NCBI RefSeq assembly: GCF_026340305.1
Contig: NZ_JAPEPI010000001.1
Coordinates: 3,720,001-3,784,000, forward strand
Direction: 5' to 3'
DNA length: 64,000 nucleotides
Source: Streptomyces sp. NBC_01381
Lineage (GTDB): Bacteria > Actinomycetota > Actinomycetes > Streptomycetales > Streptomycetaceae
In this document: positions 50,357 to 60,000 of the stretch, piece by piece
Numbering within the stretch: the stretch's first letter is position 1
Layout of the letters: the number at the start of each line of letters is the position of its first letter
Notes under the pieces: generated by a model
Told to the model about the DNA's origin: nothing
What the model saw: the letters and a program-made list of their open reading frames with translations, nothing else
Databases searched by the model: none
Position numbers and translations under genes: made by a program

Positions 50357-51481
50357 TCAGGCCCGCTTGAACCAGGCCTGGGCGAGCAGCTCGTACGAAC
50401 GCAGCCGGTCCGCGTGGTCGTGCGTGATGGTGGTGATCAGCAACTCGTCGGCTCCGGTGGCCCGTTGGAGCACGTCGAGCTGCTCCGTCACCGTCTCGGG
50501 CGCGCCCACGAACTGGGTGTCGACGCGGTCGGCCACCAACTCCCGGTCCTCGTCCGTCCATTCATGGCGGGCGGCTTCCTCGGGCGTCGGGAACGTGATC
50601 GCGCCCTCGGCGCTGCGGATCGACCGCACCCACGGCGCGTATCCGGCCGCGAGCCGCCGCGCCGTCTCGTCGTCCGGCGCGACGACGACATCGGCGGACA
50701 CCGCCACATACGGCTCCGACAGCACGGCGGAGGGCCGGAACGCCGCGCGGTAGGCCTCCACGGCCTCCACCACCGTGCCCGGACTGACGTGGTAATTCGC
50801 CCCGAAGGGCAGGCCACGCGCGCCCGCGACCTCGGCGCTCTCCCCGGCGCTGCTGCCCAGGATCCATACGTCGACGTCGGCGCCGTCACCCGGCGTCGCG
50901 TGCGCCTCGACGCCGTCCGCGTCGCGGTAGGTCCCGGCGAGGAGCGCGAGAATGTCGTCGACCTGCTCGTCGTACGCCGGGGTCTGCGCGCCCGGCTGCT
51001 GGAGCAGGCTCAACTGCAGCCGGAAGCGCGGCGATCGAAGGAGTCGGGCGAAGCCCGTGAACTTGGGCGGCAGATAGAGGCCCTCGTCCGTGAACGTGCC
51101 CCCGCGCTCGGCTGCGGGTGCCGCCGGAGGAGTGCCGCGCGGCCGCCCCGACCGCCCCACGCCCAGGTCGATCCGGCCCGGATACAGCGCGTCCAGGATC
51201 CCGAACTGCTCCACGACCGACAGCGGCGTCTGATGCCCGAGCAGCACCGCGCCCGAACCCACCCGGATCTCCCGCGTCGCCTGCGCGACGGCCTGGATCA
51301 CCAGGGCGGGCGCGGAACCGGCCACACCCGGATTGAGATGGTGCTCGGCCAGCCAGTAGCGGCCGTAGCCGAACTCCTCGGCGGCGCGGGCCAGTTCGAC
51401 GGTGTTGCGCAACGCCGTCGGGGCATCGGAGCCGGAGCTGATGGGGACCAGGTCAAGGACTGCGAGAGGAACCGGAGGCAT
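50357..51481 (-). CDS. LLM-class flavin-dependent oxidoreductase (MsnO8-like)
   Basis: 374 residues. VPLAVLDLVPISSGSDAPTA, FGYGRYWLAEHH, VGSGAVLLGHQTPLSV and LYPGRIDLGVGRSGR are typical of the MsnO8-type LLM branch. FMN-dependent monooxygenase predicted. Start ATG 51481 has GGAGG a few bases upstream. First gene of a five-gene minus-strand unit with the other LLM gene and mtnD-C-B (gap 33 bases). Confidence 0.85.
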   Translation of the reverse strand: MPPVPLAVLDLVPISSGSDAPTALRNTVELARAAEEFGYGRYWLAEHHLNPGVAGSAPALVIQAVAQATREIRVGSGAVLLGHQTPLSVVEQFGILDALYPGRIDLGVGRSGRPRGTPPAAPAAERGGTFTDEGLYLPPKFTGFARLLRSPRFRLQLSLLQQPGAQTPAYDEQVDDILALLAGTYRDADGVEAHATPGDGADVDVWILGSSAGESAEVAGARGLPFGANYHVSPGTVVEAVEAYRAAFRPSAVLSEPYVAVSADVVVAPDDETARRLAAGYAPWVRSIRSAEGAITFPTPEEAARHEWTDEDRELVADRVDTQFVGAPETVTEQLDVLQRATGADELLITTITHDHADRLRSYELLAQAWFKRA

Positions 51482-51509
51482 CCTCCAACTCTCCCCGCGG
51501 CGTATTGCA

Positions 51510-51523
51510 CGCGTATGTACGCG
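51510..51523. promoter_or_regulatory. Palindrome upstream of the LLM-mtn operon
   Basis: CGCGTATGTACGCG, a perfect 6-2-6 palindrome 29 bases before the first LLM start, in the expected promoter region. Candidate operator. Confidence 0.45.
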
Positions 51524-51564
51524 GTATGGCAGCCCGCCGGGTACGCGGCCCGGCCGGGTACGCC

Positions 51565-51600
51565 GAAGGGGCGGCCCCCTCAAGAGGGAGCCGCCCCTTC
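51565..51600 (-). terminator. Terminator after glpD
   Basis: GAAGGGGCGGC (51565-51575) pairs with GCCGCCCCTTC (51590-51600), with inner CCCT/AGGG. It starts 13 bases beyond the glpD stop. Confidence 0.8.
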
Positions 51601-51612
51601 GACGATCAGTGC

Positions 51613-53235
51613 CTACTTGTTGTCGAGCACGTCCTGGACCTTCGCGCGGACGTCGTCCGACGCGAGGCCACGGATCGTCAGCGTCGTACGGCGGCGAAGC
51701 ACGTCGTCCGCCGTCTCGGCCCACTCCTGGTCACGGGCGTAGACGACCTGCGCCCAGATCTCCGGCGCGTCCGGCGAGATCCGCTCGGCGAGCGCCGGAT
51801 CCTCGTTCGCCAGGCGGGCGATGTCGAAGGAGAGCGAGCCGTAGTGCGTCGCCAGGTGCTTGGCGGTGTCGGCGGCCATCCGCGGGCCGGGCGCGGGGCC
51901 GTCCACCAGGAGACGGTGTGCGACGGCGCGCGGGTTGGCGATGCCGGGCAGCGGAAGCCGCTTCTGCAGCTGCGAGATCGGCTCGTAGTCGTCACCGAGC
52001 GGGTGGCCCGGAAGCGACTCCAGCTTCTTCATCACCGTACGGCCGATGTGGCGGAAGGTCGTCCACTTGCCGCCCGCGACGGAGAGCATGCCGCCCGCGC
52101 CCTCGGTGACGACCGTCTCGCGCTTGGCCTTCGAGGTGTCGCCGGGGCCGCCGGGCAGCACCCGCAGACCCGCGAAGGAGTACGTGATCAGGTCACGGGA
52201 CAGCTGCTGGTCGCGGATGGAGAACGCGGCCTCGTCCAGGATCTGCGCGGTGTCGGCCTCGGTGACCTTGACGTCCGCCGGGTCGCCCTCGTACACCTCG
52301 TCGGTGGTGCCGAGCAGGAGCATGTCCTCCCAGGGGAGGGCGAAGGTGATGCGGTACTTGTCGATCGGCGTCGCGAGCGCGGCCTTCCAGGGGGCGGTGC
52401 GCTTGAGGACCAGGTGCGCGCCCTTGGAGAGACGGATGGAGGGCGCCGCGTCGGGGTTCTCCATCTTGCGCAGGTGGTCGACCCACGGGCCGGTCGCGTT
52501 GAGCACGAGCCGCGCGTTGACGCCGAACTCGTCGCCGCTCATGCGGTCCTTGAGCTCCGCGCCGGTGACCCGGCCCTTGGTGAAGCGCAGGCCCGTGACC
52601 TCGGCGTGGTTGAGGACGGAGGCACCGGCCTCGACGGCCGCGCGGACCGTCATCAGGGCCATGCGGGAGTCGTTCATCTGGTCGTCGCCGTACACGGCAA
52701 CGGCCTTCAGGTTGTCCGTGCGCAGCTCCGGCACGTCCTGCGCGGCCTTCGACGGCGAGAGCAGGTGGCCGACGCCGTCGCCGAACGCGGACAGCGCGCT
52801 GTACGCGAAGACGCCCGCGCCCAGCTTGGCCGCGCCGTGCGGGCCGCCCTTGTAGACGGGCAGGTAGAAGGTGAGCGGGTTCGCCAGGTGGGGGGCCACC
52901 TGACGGGACACCGCGCGACGCTCGAAGTGGTTCTCCGCGACCAGCTTCACCGCGCCGGTCTGCAGGTAGCGCAGACCGCCGTGGAGGAGCTTGGAGGAGG
53001 CGGAGGAGGTGGCGCCGGCGAAGTCGCCGGCGTCCACCAGGGCCACCCGCAGTCCCGACTGCGCGGCATGCCAGGCGGTGGAGATGCCCAGGATCCCGCC
53101 GCCGATCACCAGGAGGTCGTACGTCGCCTTGGAAAGCTGCTCCCGGGTCTCGGCGCGGCTCGCCACTCCAAAGGAAGCGCGCGAACCGGCAGCCGGATGC
53201 GTCCCGAGGGCGGGGACGCTCTGCAGGGTGGTCAT
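51613..53235 (-). CDS. glpD: Glycerol-3-phosphate dehydrogenase (FAD)
   Basis: 540 residues. FAD motif LVIGGGILGISTAWHAAQSG, then LLHGGLRYLQTG, and a C-terminal DAO_C domain. Oxidises sn-glycerol-3-phosphate to dihydroxyacetone phosphate at the membrane, feeding the quinone pool. Equivalent to gylB of the Streptomyces glycerol operon. Starts 13 bases after the glpK stop, third gene of glpF-K-D. Confidence 0.95.
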   Translation of the reverse strand: MTTLQSVPALGTHPAAGSRASFGVASRAETREQLSKATYDLLVIGGGILGISTAWHAAQSGLRVALVDAGDFAGATSSASSKLLHGGLRYLQTGAVKLVAENHFERRAVSRQVAPHLANPLTFYLPVYKGGPHGAAKLGAGVFAYSALSAFGDGVGHLLSPSKAAQDVPELRTDNLKAVAVYGDDQMNDSRMALMTVRAAVEAGASVLNHAEVTGLRFTKGRVTGAELKDRMSGDEFGVNARLVLNATGPWVDHLRKMENPDAAPSIRLSKGAHLVLKRTAPWKAALATPIDKYRITFALPWEDMLLLGTTDEVYEGDPADVKVTEADTAQILDEAAFSIRDQQLSRDLITYSFAGLRVLPGGPGDTSKAKRETVVTEGAGGMLSVAGGKWTTFRHIGRTVMKKLESLPGHPLGDDYEPISQLQKRLPLPGIANPRAVAHRLLVDGPAPGPRMAADTAKHLATHYGSLSFDIARLANEDPALAERISPDAPEIWAQVVYARDQEWAETADDVLRRRTTLTIRGLASDDVRAKVQDVLDNK

Positions 53236-53248
53236 GACTTACTCCTCG

Positions 53249-54790
53249 TCAGCTTTCGTCCTCGAGCCAGCCCATGGTCCGCTCGACGGCCTTGAGCCAG
53301 CTCTTGTACTCACGGTCGCGGGTGTCCGCGTCCATGCGGGGGGTCCACTCCGCCGCCCGGCGCCAGTTGGCGCGCAGCTCGTCGGTCGAGGACCAGAAGC
53401 CGACGGCGAGACCGGCGGCATAGGCGGCACCGAGGCAGGTGGTCTCGGCGACCATCGGGCGCACCACGGGGGCGTCCAGGAAGTCCGAGAGCGTCTGCAT
53501 CAGCAGGTTGTTGGAGGTCATGCCGCCGTCGACCTTGAGGGCCGTGAGCTCGACGCCGGAGTCCTTCGTCATGGCGTCGGTGATCTCACGGGTCTGCCAG
53601 GCCGTGGCCTCCAGGACGGCGCGCGCGATGTGCGCCTTGGTCACGTACCGGGTCAGACCGGCGATCACACCGCGGGCGTCGGAGCGCCAGTACGGGGCGA
53701 ACAGGCCGGAGAAGGCGGGTACGAAGTAGGCACCGCCGTTGTCCTCGACCGACGACGCGAGCGTCTCGATCTCGGCGGCGGAGTTGATCAGGCCCATCTG
53801 GTCGCGCATCCACTGCACCAGCGAGCCGGTGACGGCGATGGAACCCTCGAGCGCGTAGACCGGCTTCTGCTCGCCGATCTGGTAGCCGACCGTGGTCAGC
53901 AGGCCCGAGTAGGAGTTGATGGCCGTCTCACCGGTGTTCATCAGCATGAACGTGCCGGTGCCGTACGTGGACTTGGCCTCGCCCTCGGCGAAACAGGTCT
54001 GGCCGAAGAGGGCCGCCTGCTGGTCGCCGAGCGCGGAGGCGACGGGGATGCCGCCGAGGACGTCGCCGAGGGCGCCGCCGGTGACCTCGCCGTAGACCTC
54101 GGCGGAGGAGCGGATCTCGGGGAGCATCGCGAGCGGCACGCCGATGGACTCGGCGATCTTCTCGTCCCACTGCATGGTGTGCAGGTTCATCAGCATGGTG
54201 CGCGAGGCGTTGGTGACGTCGGTGACGTGCCGGCCGCCGTTGACACCGCCCGTCAGGTTCCAGATGACCCAGGAGTCCATGGTCCCGAAGAGGATGTCGC
54301 CGGCCTCGGCGCGCTCGCGCAGGCCCTCGACGTTGTCGAGCAGCCAGCGGGCCTTCGGCCCGGCGAAGTAGCTGGCCAGCGGCAGGCCCGTCTCACGGCG
54401 GAAACGGTCCTGGCCGACGTTGCGGCCGAGCTCCTTGCACAGGGCGTCGGTGCGGGTGTCCTGCCAGACGATGGCGTTGTGCACCGGCTCGCCGGTGTTC
54501 TTGTCCCAGAGCAGCGTGGTCTCACGCTGGTTGGTGATGCCGATCGCCTTGATGTCGTCGCGGGTGATCTCGGCCTTCGCGATGGCGCTGGCGACGACTT
54601 CCTGGACGTTGGTCCAGATCTCGGCGGCGTCGTGCTCGACCCAGCCCGGCTTCGGGAAGATCTGCTCGTGCTCCTTCTGGTCGACCGAGACGATCCGGCC
54701 GTCCTTGTCGAAGACGATGCAGCGGCTGGACGTGGTGCCCTGGTCGATGGCCGCGATGAAGGGGCCTGCGGTGTGTGCGTCGGTGGTCAC
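53249..54790 (-). CDS. glpK: Glycerol kinase
   Basis: 513 residues, FGGY family. AIDQGTTSSRCIVFD nucleotide site, WQDTRT, and C-terminal ALKVDGGMTSNNLLMQ. Phosphorylates glycerol to trap it in the cell. Equivalent to gylA. Middle gene of the operon controlled by GylR; 69 bases separate it from glpF. Confidence 0.96.
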   Translation of the reverse strand: MTTDAHTAGPFIAAIDQGTTSSRCIVFDKDGRIVSVDQKEHEQIFPKPGWVEHDAAEIWTNVQEVVASAIAKAEITRDDIKAIGITNQRETTLLWDKNTGEPVHNAIVWQDTRTDALCKELGRNVGQDRFRRETGLPLASYFAGPKARWLLDNVEGLRERAEAGDILFGTMDSWVIWNLTGGVNGGRHVTDVTNASRTMLMNLHTMQWDEKIAESIGVPLAMLPEIRSSAEVYGEVTGGALGDVLGGIPVASALGDQQAALFGQTCFAEGEAKSTYGTGTFMLMNTGETAINSYSGLLTTVGYQIGEQKPVYALEGSIAVTGSLVQWMRDQMGLINSAAEIETLASSVEDNGGAYFVPAFSGLFAPYWRSDARGVIAGLTRYVTKAHIARAVLEATAWQTREITDAMTKDSGVELTALKVDGGMTSNNLLMQTLSDFLDAPVVRPMVAETTCLGAAYAAGLAVGFWSSTDELRANWRRAAEWTPRMDADTRDREYKSWLKAVERTMGWLEDES

Positions 54791-54859
54791 GGTGTGCTCC
54801 AGAGTTCTTGCTCGGCGGTCTCAGGCAGTCTCAGGCGGTCATCGGTAGCGGTCGCGGTC

Positions 54860-55651
54860 CTACTTGAACGCGAGGTTGTAGATACCGCCCGCGATGGCTC
54901 CGCCGATCAGCGGACCGACGACCGGCACCCATGCGTACGTCCAGTCCGAGCCGCCCTTGTTCGGCAGCGGGAGCAGGGAGTGCACGATGCGCGGACCCAG
55001 GTCACGGACCGGGTTGATGGCGTATCCGGTCGGGCCACCGAGGGAGAGGCCGATGCCGACCACGACGAGCGCGGTGACCAGGGCGCCGAGCACGCCGATG
55101 CCGTTGCCGCCGTCGTTCAGGCCCTGGGTGAGGATCGCCAGGACCAGTACGACGGTCGCGATGACCTCGGTGAGCACGTTCTGCGCGTAGTTCCGGATCT
55201 CGGGTCCTGTCGAGAAGATGCCGAGCACGGGGCCGGCCTTGGGCGCGGCCTTCTCGTCGACCATGCCCTCCTCGTGGGGCTTCGAGGCCAGGATCTCCGG
55301 GTCGGTCAGATGCGCCTGGAACTGGCCCAGGTAGGTGAGCCACACCAGGACGGCGCCGATCATCGCGCCGAACAGCTGCGAGACCAGGTAGAGCGGAACG
55401 TCGCTCCACTTGGTGCCGCCCTCGATCGCGAGACCGACGGTGACCGCCGGGTTGAGGTGCGCACCCGAGACGCCGCCGGCCAGGTAGGCAGCCGTCAGCA
55501 CCGCGAAGCCCCACCCGAAGGTGATCGCGAGCCAGCCTGCGTCCTTGGCCTTGGAGCGCTTGAGAGTGACGGCGGCGCAGACGCCACCGCCGAGCAAGAT
55601 GAGTACGGCGGTACCGATGGTCTCGCCGATGAAGATGTCGGAGCTGGACAC
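54860..55651 (-). CDS. glpF: Glycerol uptake facilitator (aquaglyceroporin)
   Basis: 263 residues, six membrane helices plus two half-helices with HLNPAVTVG and INPVRDLGPR (the NPA-type boxes; the second is NPV). The Asp after Arg in the second box is the aquaglyceroporin mark. The GTG start at 55651 follows AAGGAG by eight bases and gives the canonical N-terminus SSSDIFIGETIGT. Equivalent to gylC; first gene of the operon. Confidence 0.93.
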   Translation of the reverse strand: MSSSDIFIGETIGTAVLILLGGGVCAAVTLKRSKAKDAGWLAITFGWGFAVLTAAYLAGGVSGAHLNPAVTVGLAIEGGTKWSDVPLYLVSQLFGAMIGAVLVWLTYLGQFQAHLTDPEILASKPHEEGMVDEKAAPKAGPVLGIFSTGPEIRNYAQNVLTEVIATVVLVLAILTQGLNDGGNGIGVLGALVTALVVVGIGLSLGGPTGYAINPVRDLGPRIVHSLLPLPNKGGSDWTYAWVPVVGPLIGGAIAGGIYNLAFK

Positions 55652-56022
55652 CCGCGACTCCTTTGTCCTTCGTCCAGGGGAAGGCGAACCCCGGGTCCCT
55701 CCGGTGGTCCGCGACCTCAGGTGAGGTCGTTGCCGGCCCTTGGCCTTGCCACACTCTAGCGCGTAATGCCGGTAGGTGTTCGACAATGCCGACCGATGGA
55801 CGCGAGTCTCACCCCGGGGTCAGTTGCTCGTCAAGAGCTCTGTTATTGAAAGCACGATCGTTATTGATCGTTCCGGGTTATCGGTGACCACGGGGTGAAA
55901 CCGTCCATCGATGGTCGCTCAGAAAGGTGTCCCCTGCACGTTGAGCGCCCCCGAAGGGGCGCGGGGAACTGCGCGACCAGCCACGACGGACCCGCAGGTG
56001 ATGGACCGCCCTACCAGCGGAG
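55652..56022 (-). promoter_or_regulatory. glpFKD promoter region with candidate GylR operator
   Basis: On the minus strand TTGACG (55829-55834), a 17-base spacer and TGAGAC (55806-55811) form a promoter. The 17-mer at 55778-55794 (GTTCGACAATGCCGACC) lies just beyond the expected start and matches one upstream of gylR (56822-56838, GTTCGACAATGCTGAAC). Another inverted repeat, ACGATC-N6-GATCGT, is at 55854-55871. No gene is visible in this stretch. Confidence 0.6.
55945..55998. repeat. Common Streptomyces intergenic repeat with hairpin
   Basis: GCGCCCC-CGAA-GGGGCGC (55945-55962) followed by GGGGAACTGCGCGACCAGC and CACGACGGACCCGCAGG. I recognise this sequence as one scattered widely in Streptomyces genomes. 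Here it lies downstream of gylR and may act as its terminator. Confidence 0.75.
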
Positions 56023-56787
56023 CTAAAACCGCCCAGCGCCCAGGTCCCGCGACACAGCGCGCGCACAATCCCGAACGGCGGCAATCAGGTCAGGCCGGAG
56101 CTCGCCGTCCTTCTGGACGCGCTCAACCGCACCCGTGATCCCGACCGCACCGACCGGCATGCGCCGCCGGTCGTGGATGGGGGCCGCCACCGAGGCGATG
56201 CCCTCCCAGGTCTCCTCGACATCGGCCGCGTACCCGCGCGCGCGGGTCAGATCGAGTACGCCCTCGAAGTCGTCGGGGTCGACGACGGTGCGCGAGGTGA
56301 AGGTCTGCCAGTCGGCCTCGGCGGCCTCGCTGTGCGCCACCGGGTCGTACGCGGCGAGCACCTTGCCGAGCGCCGTGGAGTGCAGCGGCTGCATGGCGCC
56401 CACCTCCAGGACCTGGCGGCTGTCGTCGGGCCGGAAGACGTGGTGCACGATCAGGACGCCCTGCTGGTGCAGGACCCCCAGATAGACGCTCTCGCCGCTC
56501 GAGCGGGCCAGGTCGTCGGTCCACACCAGGGCGCGGGCCCGCAGCTCGTGCACGTCCAGATAGCTGTTGCCCAGGCGCAGCAGTTCGGCGCCGAGCTGAT
56601 AGCGGCCCGACGCGGAGTCCTGCTCGACGAAGCCCTCCGCCTGCAGGGTGCGCAGAATGCCGTGGGCCGTGCCCTTGGCCAGGCCAAGGGCGGAAGCGAT
56701 TTCCGAGAGGCCGAGCCGTCGCTCCCCGCCCGCGAGCAGCCGTAGCATCGCGGCGGCCCGCTCGAGCGACTGGATGTTGCGTGCCAT
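56023..56787 (-). CDS. gylR: IclR-family regulator of glycerol catabolism
   Basis: 254 residues. N-terminal winged helix (LGLSEIASALGLAKGTAHGILRTLQAEGFV) and IclR effector domain (GVLIVHHVFRPDD, STALGKVLAAYDP). GylR represses the glycerol operon; glycerol-3-phosphate is the known inducer in S. coelicolor. It lies directly upstream of glpFKD. Matching sites in front of both transcripts support autorepression and operon repression. Confidence 0.92.
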   Translation of the reverse strand: MARNIQSLERAAAMLRLLAGGERRLGLSEIASALGLAKGTAHGILRTLQAEGFVEQDSASGRYQLGAELLRLGNSYLDVHELRARALVWTDDLARSSGESVYLGVLHQQGVLIVHHVFRPDDSRQVLEVGAMQPLHSTALGKVLAAYDPVAHSEAAEADWQTFTSRTVVDPDDFEGVLDLTRARGYAADVEETWEGIASVAAPIHDRRRMPVGAVGITGAVERVQKDGELRPDLIAAVRDCARAVSRDLGAGRF

Positions 56788-56821
56788 CGCAGCCCCTTCC
56801 TCCGTCCCCTCAGATATCAAC

Positions 56822-56858
56822 GTTCGACAATGCTGAACACTATCGGTCGTTGTCGACC
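56822..56858. promoter_or_regulatory. Candidate GylR operator upstream of gylR
   Basis: GTTCGACAATGCTGAAC (56822-56838) matches the site before glpF in 14 of 17 positions. A related sequence in the other orientation (GGTCGACAACGACCGAT on the minus strand) follows at 56842-56858. Confidence 0.55.
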
Positions 56859-57018
56859 TCCCGCTAATGAGTGGCAGGCGGTGTTTCTCGCCGTTTCCCT
56901 TAGCGCGTCCGGCACGTGAACACCTGAGCGCCCTGGACCTTCGTCCGGCTACCCTGACCGAGTGCGCCTCCAACCGAAGCGCAAAGCCGACAGCCGTCGC
57001 ACCTCAGGGAGCTCTTTC

Positions 57019-60000
57019 ATGGCCTCGTTGCCGACCCCCTCGTCCGGTCTCTACGACGGGACCCGAGTCGAAGCCTTCCGCGAAGCCCTCGCCACCAGGG
57101 TGGTGGTGGCCGACGGAGCGATGGGCACGATGCTCCAGGCGCAGGACCCGACGCTCGACGACTTCCAGCAGCTCGAGGGCTGTAACGAGATCCTGAACGT
57201 GACCCGGCCGGACATCGTCCGCTCGGTCCACGAGGAGTACTTCGCCGTCGGTGTCGACTGTGTCGAGACGAACACGTTCGGTGCGAACTTCGCCGCCCTG
57301 AACGAGTACGACATCCCCGAGCGGAACTTCGAGCTCTCCGAGGCCGGCGCCCGCATCGCCCGCGAGGTCGCCGACGAGTTCACCGAGAAGACCGGGCAGC
57401 AGCGCTGGGTCCTCGGCTCCATGGGCCCCGGCACCAAGCTGCCGACCCTGGGCCACGCCCCGTACACCGTGCTGCGCGACGCCTACCAGATCAACGCCGA
57501 GGGCATGATCGCCGGCGGCGCCGACGCGCTCCTGGTGGAGACCACCCAGGACCTCCTGCAGACGAAGTCCGCGATCCTCGGCGCCCGCCGCGCCCTGGAC
57601 GCCACCGGCGCGAACCTCCCGCTGATCTGCTCGGTCACGGTCGAGACCACCGGCACGATGCTCCTCGGCTCCGAGATCGGCGCAGCCCTGACGGCCCTGG
57701 AGCCGCTCGGCATCGACATGATCGGCCTGAACTGCGCCACGGGCCCGGCCGAGATGAGCGAGCACCTGCGCTATCTCGCCCGCCATTCGCGCATCCCGAT
57801 CTCCTGCATGCCCAACGCGGGCCTGCCGGTCCTGGGCAAGGACGGCGCCCACTACCCCCTGACGGCGCCCGAGCTCGCCGACGCCCAGGAGACCTTCGTA
57901 CGCGAATACGGCCTCTCTCTGGTCGGCGGCTGCTGCGGCACCACCCCCGAGCACCTGCGCCAGGTCGTCGAGCGGGTGCGCGGCGTGCAGACGCCCGTCC
58001 GTCAGCCGCACCCCGAGCCGGGTGCCGCCTCGCTCTACCAGACCGTGCCGTTCCGCCAGGACACCGCGTACATGGCGATCGGCGAGCGCACGAACGCCAA
58101 CGGCTCGAAGAAGTTCCGCGAGGCCATGCTGGAGGGCCGCTGGGACGACTGCGTGGAGATGGCCCGCGACCAGATCCGCGAGGGCGCGCACATGCTCGAC
58201 CTGTGCGTCGACTACGTCGGCCGTGACGGCGTCGCCGACATGGAGGAGCTTGCGGGCCGCTTCGCCACCGCCTCCACCCTGCCCATCGTCCTGGACTCCA
58301 CGGAGCTGCCCGTTCTCCAGGCCGGCCTGGAGAAGCTCGGCGGCCGCGCGGTCATCAACTCGGTCAACTACGAGGACGGCGACGGCCCCGAGTCGCGCTT
58401 CACGAAGGTCACCGCGCTCGCCAAGGAGCACGGCGCCGCGCTGATCGCGCTGACCATCGACGAGGAGGGCCAGGCCCGCACCGTCGAGCACAAGGTCGCC
58501 ATCGCCGAGCGGCTCATCGAGGACCTGACCGGCAACTGGGGCATCCACGAGTCGGACATCCTCATCGACACCCTGACCTTCACCATCTGCACCGGTCAGG
58601 AGGAGTCCCGCAAGGACGGCATCCACACCATCGAGGCCATCCGGGAGCTCAAGCGCCGCCGCCCGGACGTGCAGACCACCCTGGGTCTGTCCAACATCTC
58701 CTTCGGCCTCAACCCGGCCGCCCGCGTGCTGCTCAACTCCGTCTTCCTCGACGAGTGCGTCAAGGCGGGCCTGGACTCGGCGATCGTGCACGCCTCCAAG
58801 ATCCTGCCGATCGCGCGCTTCGACGACGAGCAGGTGAAGGTCGCAAGCGACCTCATCTACGACCGCAGGGAAGAGGGCTACGACCCCCTCCAGAAGCTCA
58901 TGGAGCTCTTCGAGGGCGTCTCCACCAAGTCCATGAAGGCGGGCAAGGCCGAGGAGCTCCTGGCCCTGCCGCTGGACGAGCGCCTGCAGCGCCGCATCAT
59001 CGACGGCGAGAAGAACGGCCTGGAGGCGGACCTGGACGAGGCCCTCCAGGACACGCCCGCCCTCGACATCGTCAACAACACCCTCCTCGAGGGCATGAAG
59101 GTCGTCGGCGAGCTCTTCGGATCCGGCCAGATGCAGCTGCCGTTCGTGCTGCAGTCCGCCGAGGTCATGAAGACCGCGGTCGCCCATCTAGAACCGCACA
59201 TGGAGAAGTCGGACGCCGAGGGCAAGGGCACCATCGTGCTCGCCACCGTGCGCGGCGACGTGCACGACATCGGCAAGAACCTCGTCGACATCATCCTGTC
59301 CAACAACGGCTACAACGTGGTCAACCTGGGCATCAAGCAGCCCGTCGCCGCGATCCTGGACGCCGCCGAGGAGCACCGCGCGGACGTCATCGGCATGTCG
59401 GGCCTCCTGGTCAAGTCGACGGTGATCATGAAGGAGAACCTGGAGGAGCTCAACCAGCGCAAGCTGGCGGCCGACTTCCCGGTGATCCTCGGCGGCGCGG
59501 CCCTGACCCGTGCGTACGTCGAGCAGGACCTGCACGAGATCTACGAGGGCGAAGTGCGCTACGCCCGCGACGCGTTCGAGGGCCTGCGCCTGATGGACGC
59601 CCTCATCGCGGTCAAGCGGGGGGTGCCCGGCGCGACCCTGCCGGAGCTCAAGCAGCGCCGGGTCCAGAGCAAGGCATCCGCCGCCGTCCTGGAGGTCAAC
59701 GAGGACGAGGGGCCCGCCCGCTCGGACGTCGCGGTCGACAACCCCATTCCGGAGCCGCCGTTCTGGGGCACCCGCGTCGTCAAGGGCATCCAGCTCAAGG
59801 AGTACGCGTCCTGGCTGGACGAGGGCGCCCTCTTCAAGGGCCAGTGGGGTCTCAAGCAGGCCAGGACCGGTGACGGTCCGACGTACGAGGGGCTGGTGGA
59901 GACCGAGGGCCGTCCGCGCCTTCGCGGCTGGCTGGACGAGCTGCACACCAAGAACATGCTCGAAGCGGCCGTCGTGCACGGCTACTTCCCGTGCGTGTCC

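Noticed and set aside
49145..55759. Very long plus-strand open frames opposite the LLM, glpD, glpK and glpF genes
   Set aside because: They are antisense shadows of conserved genes, produced by high third-position GC. Their translations are Arg/Gly/Val-rich with no domain.
55905..55914. CCATCGATGG as an operator for glpF
   Set aside because: It lies about 70 bases upstream of the predicted -35, is not repeated before gylR, and a better shared site exists at 55778-55794.
56840..57018. Cobalamin or SAM/SAH riboswitch upstream of metH
   Set aside because: No B12-box-like or SAM/SAH-riboswitch core could be recognised in the 180 bases before the start.
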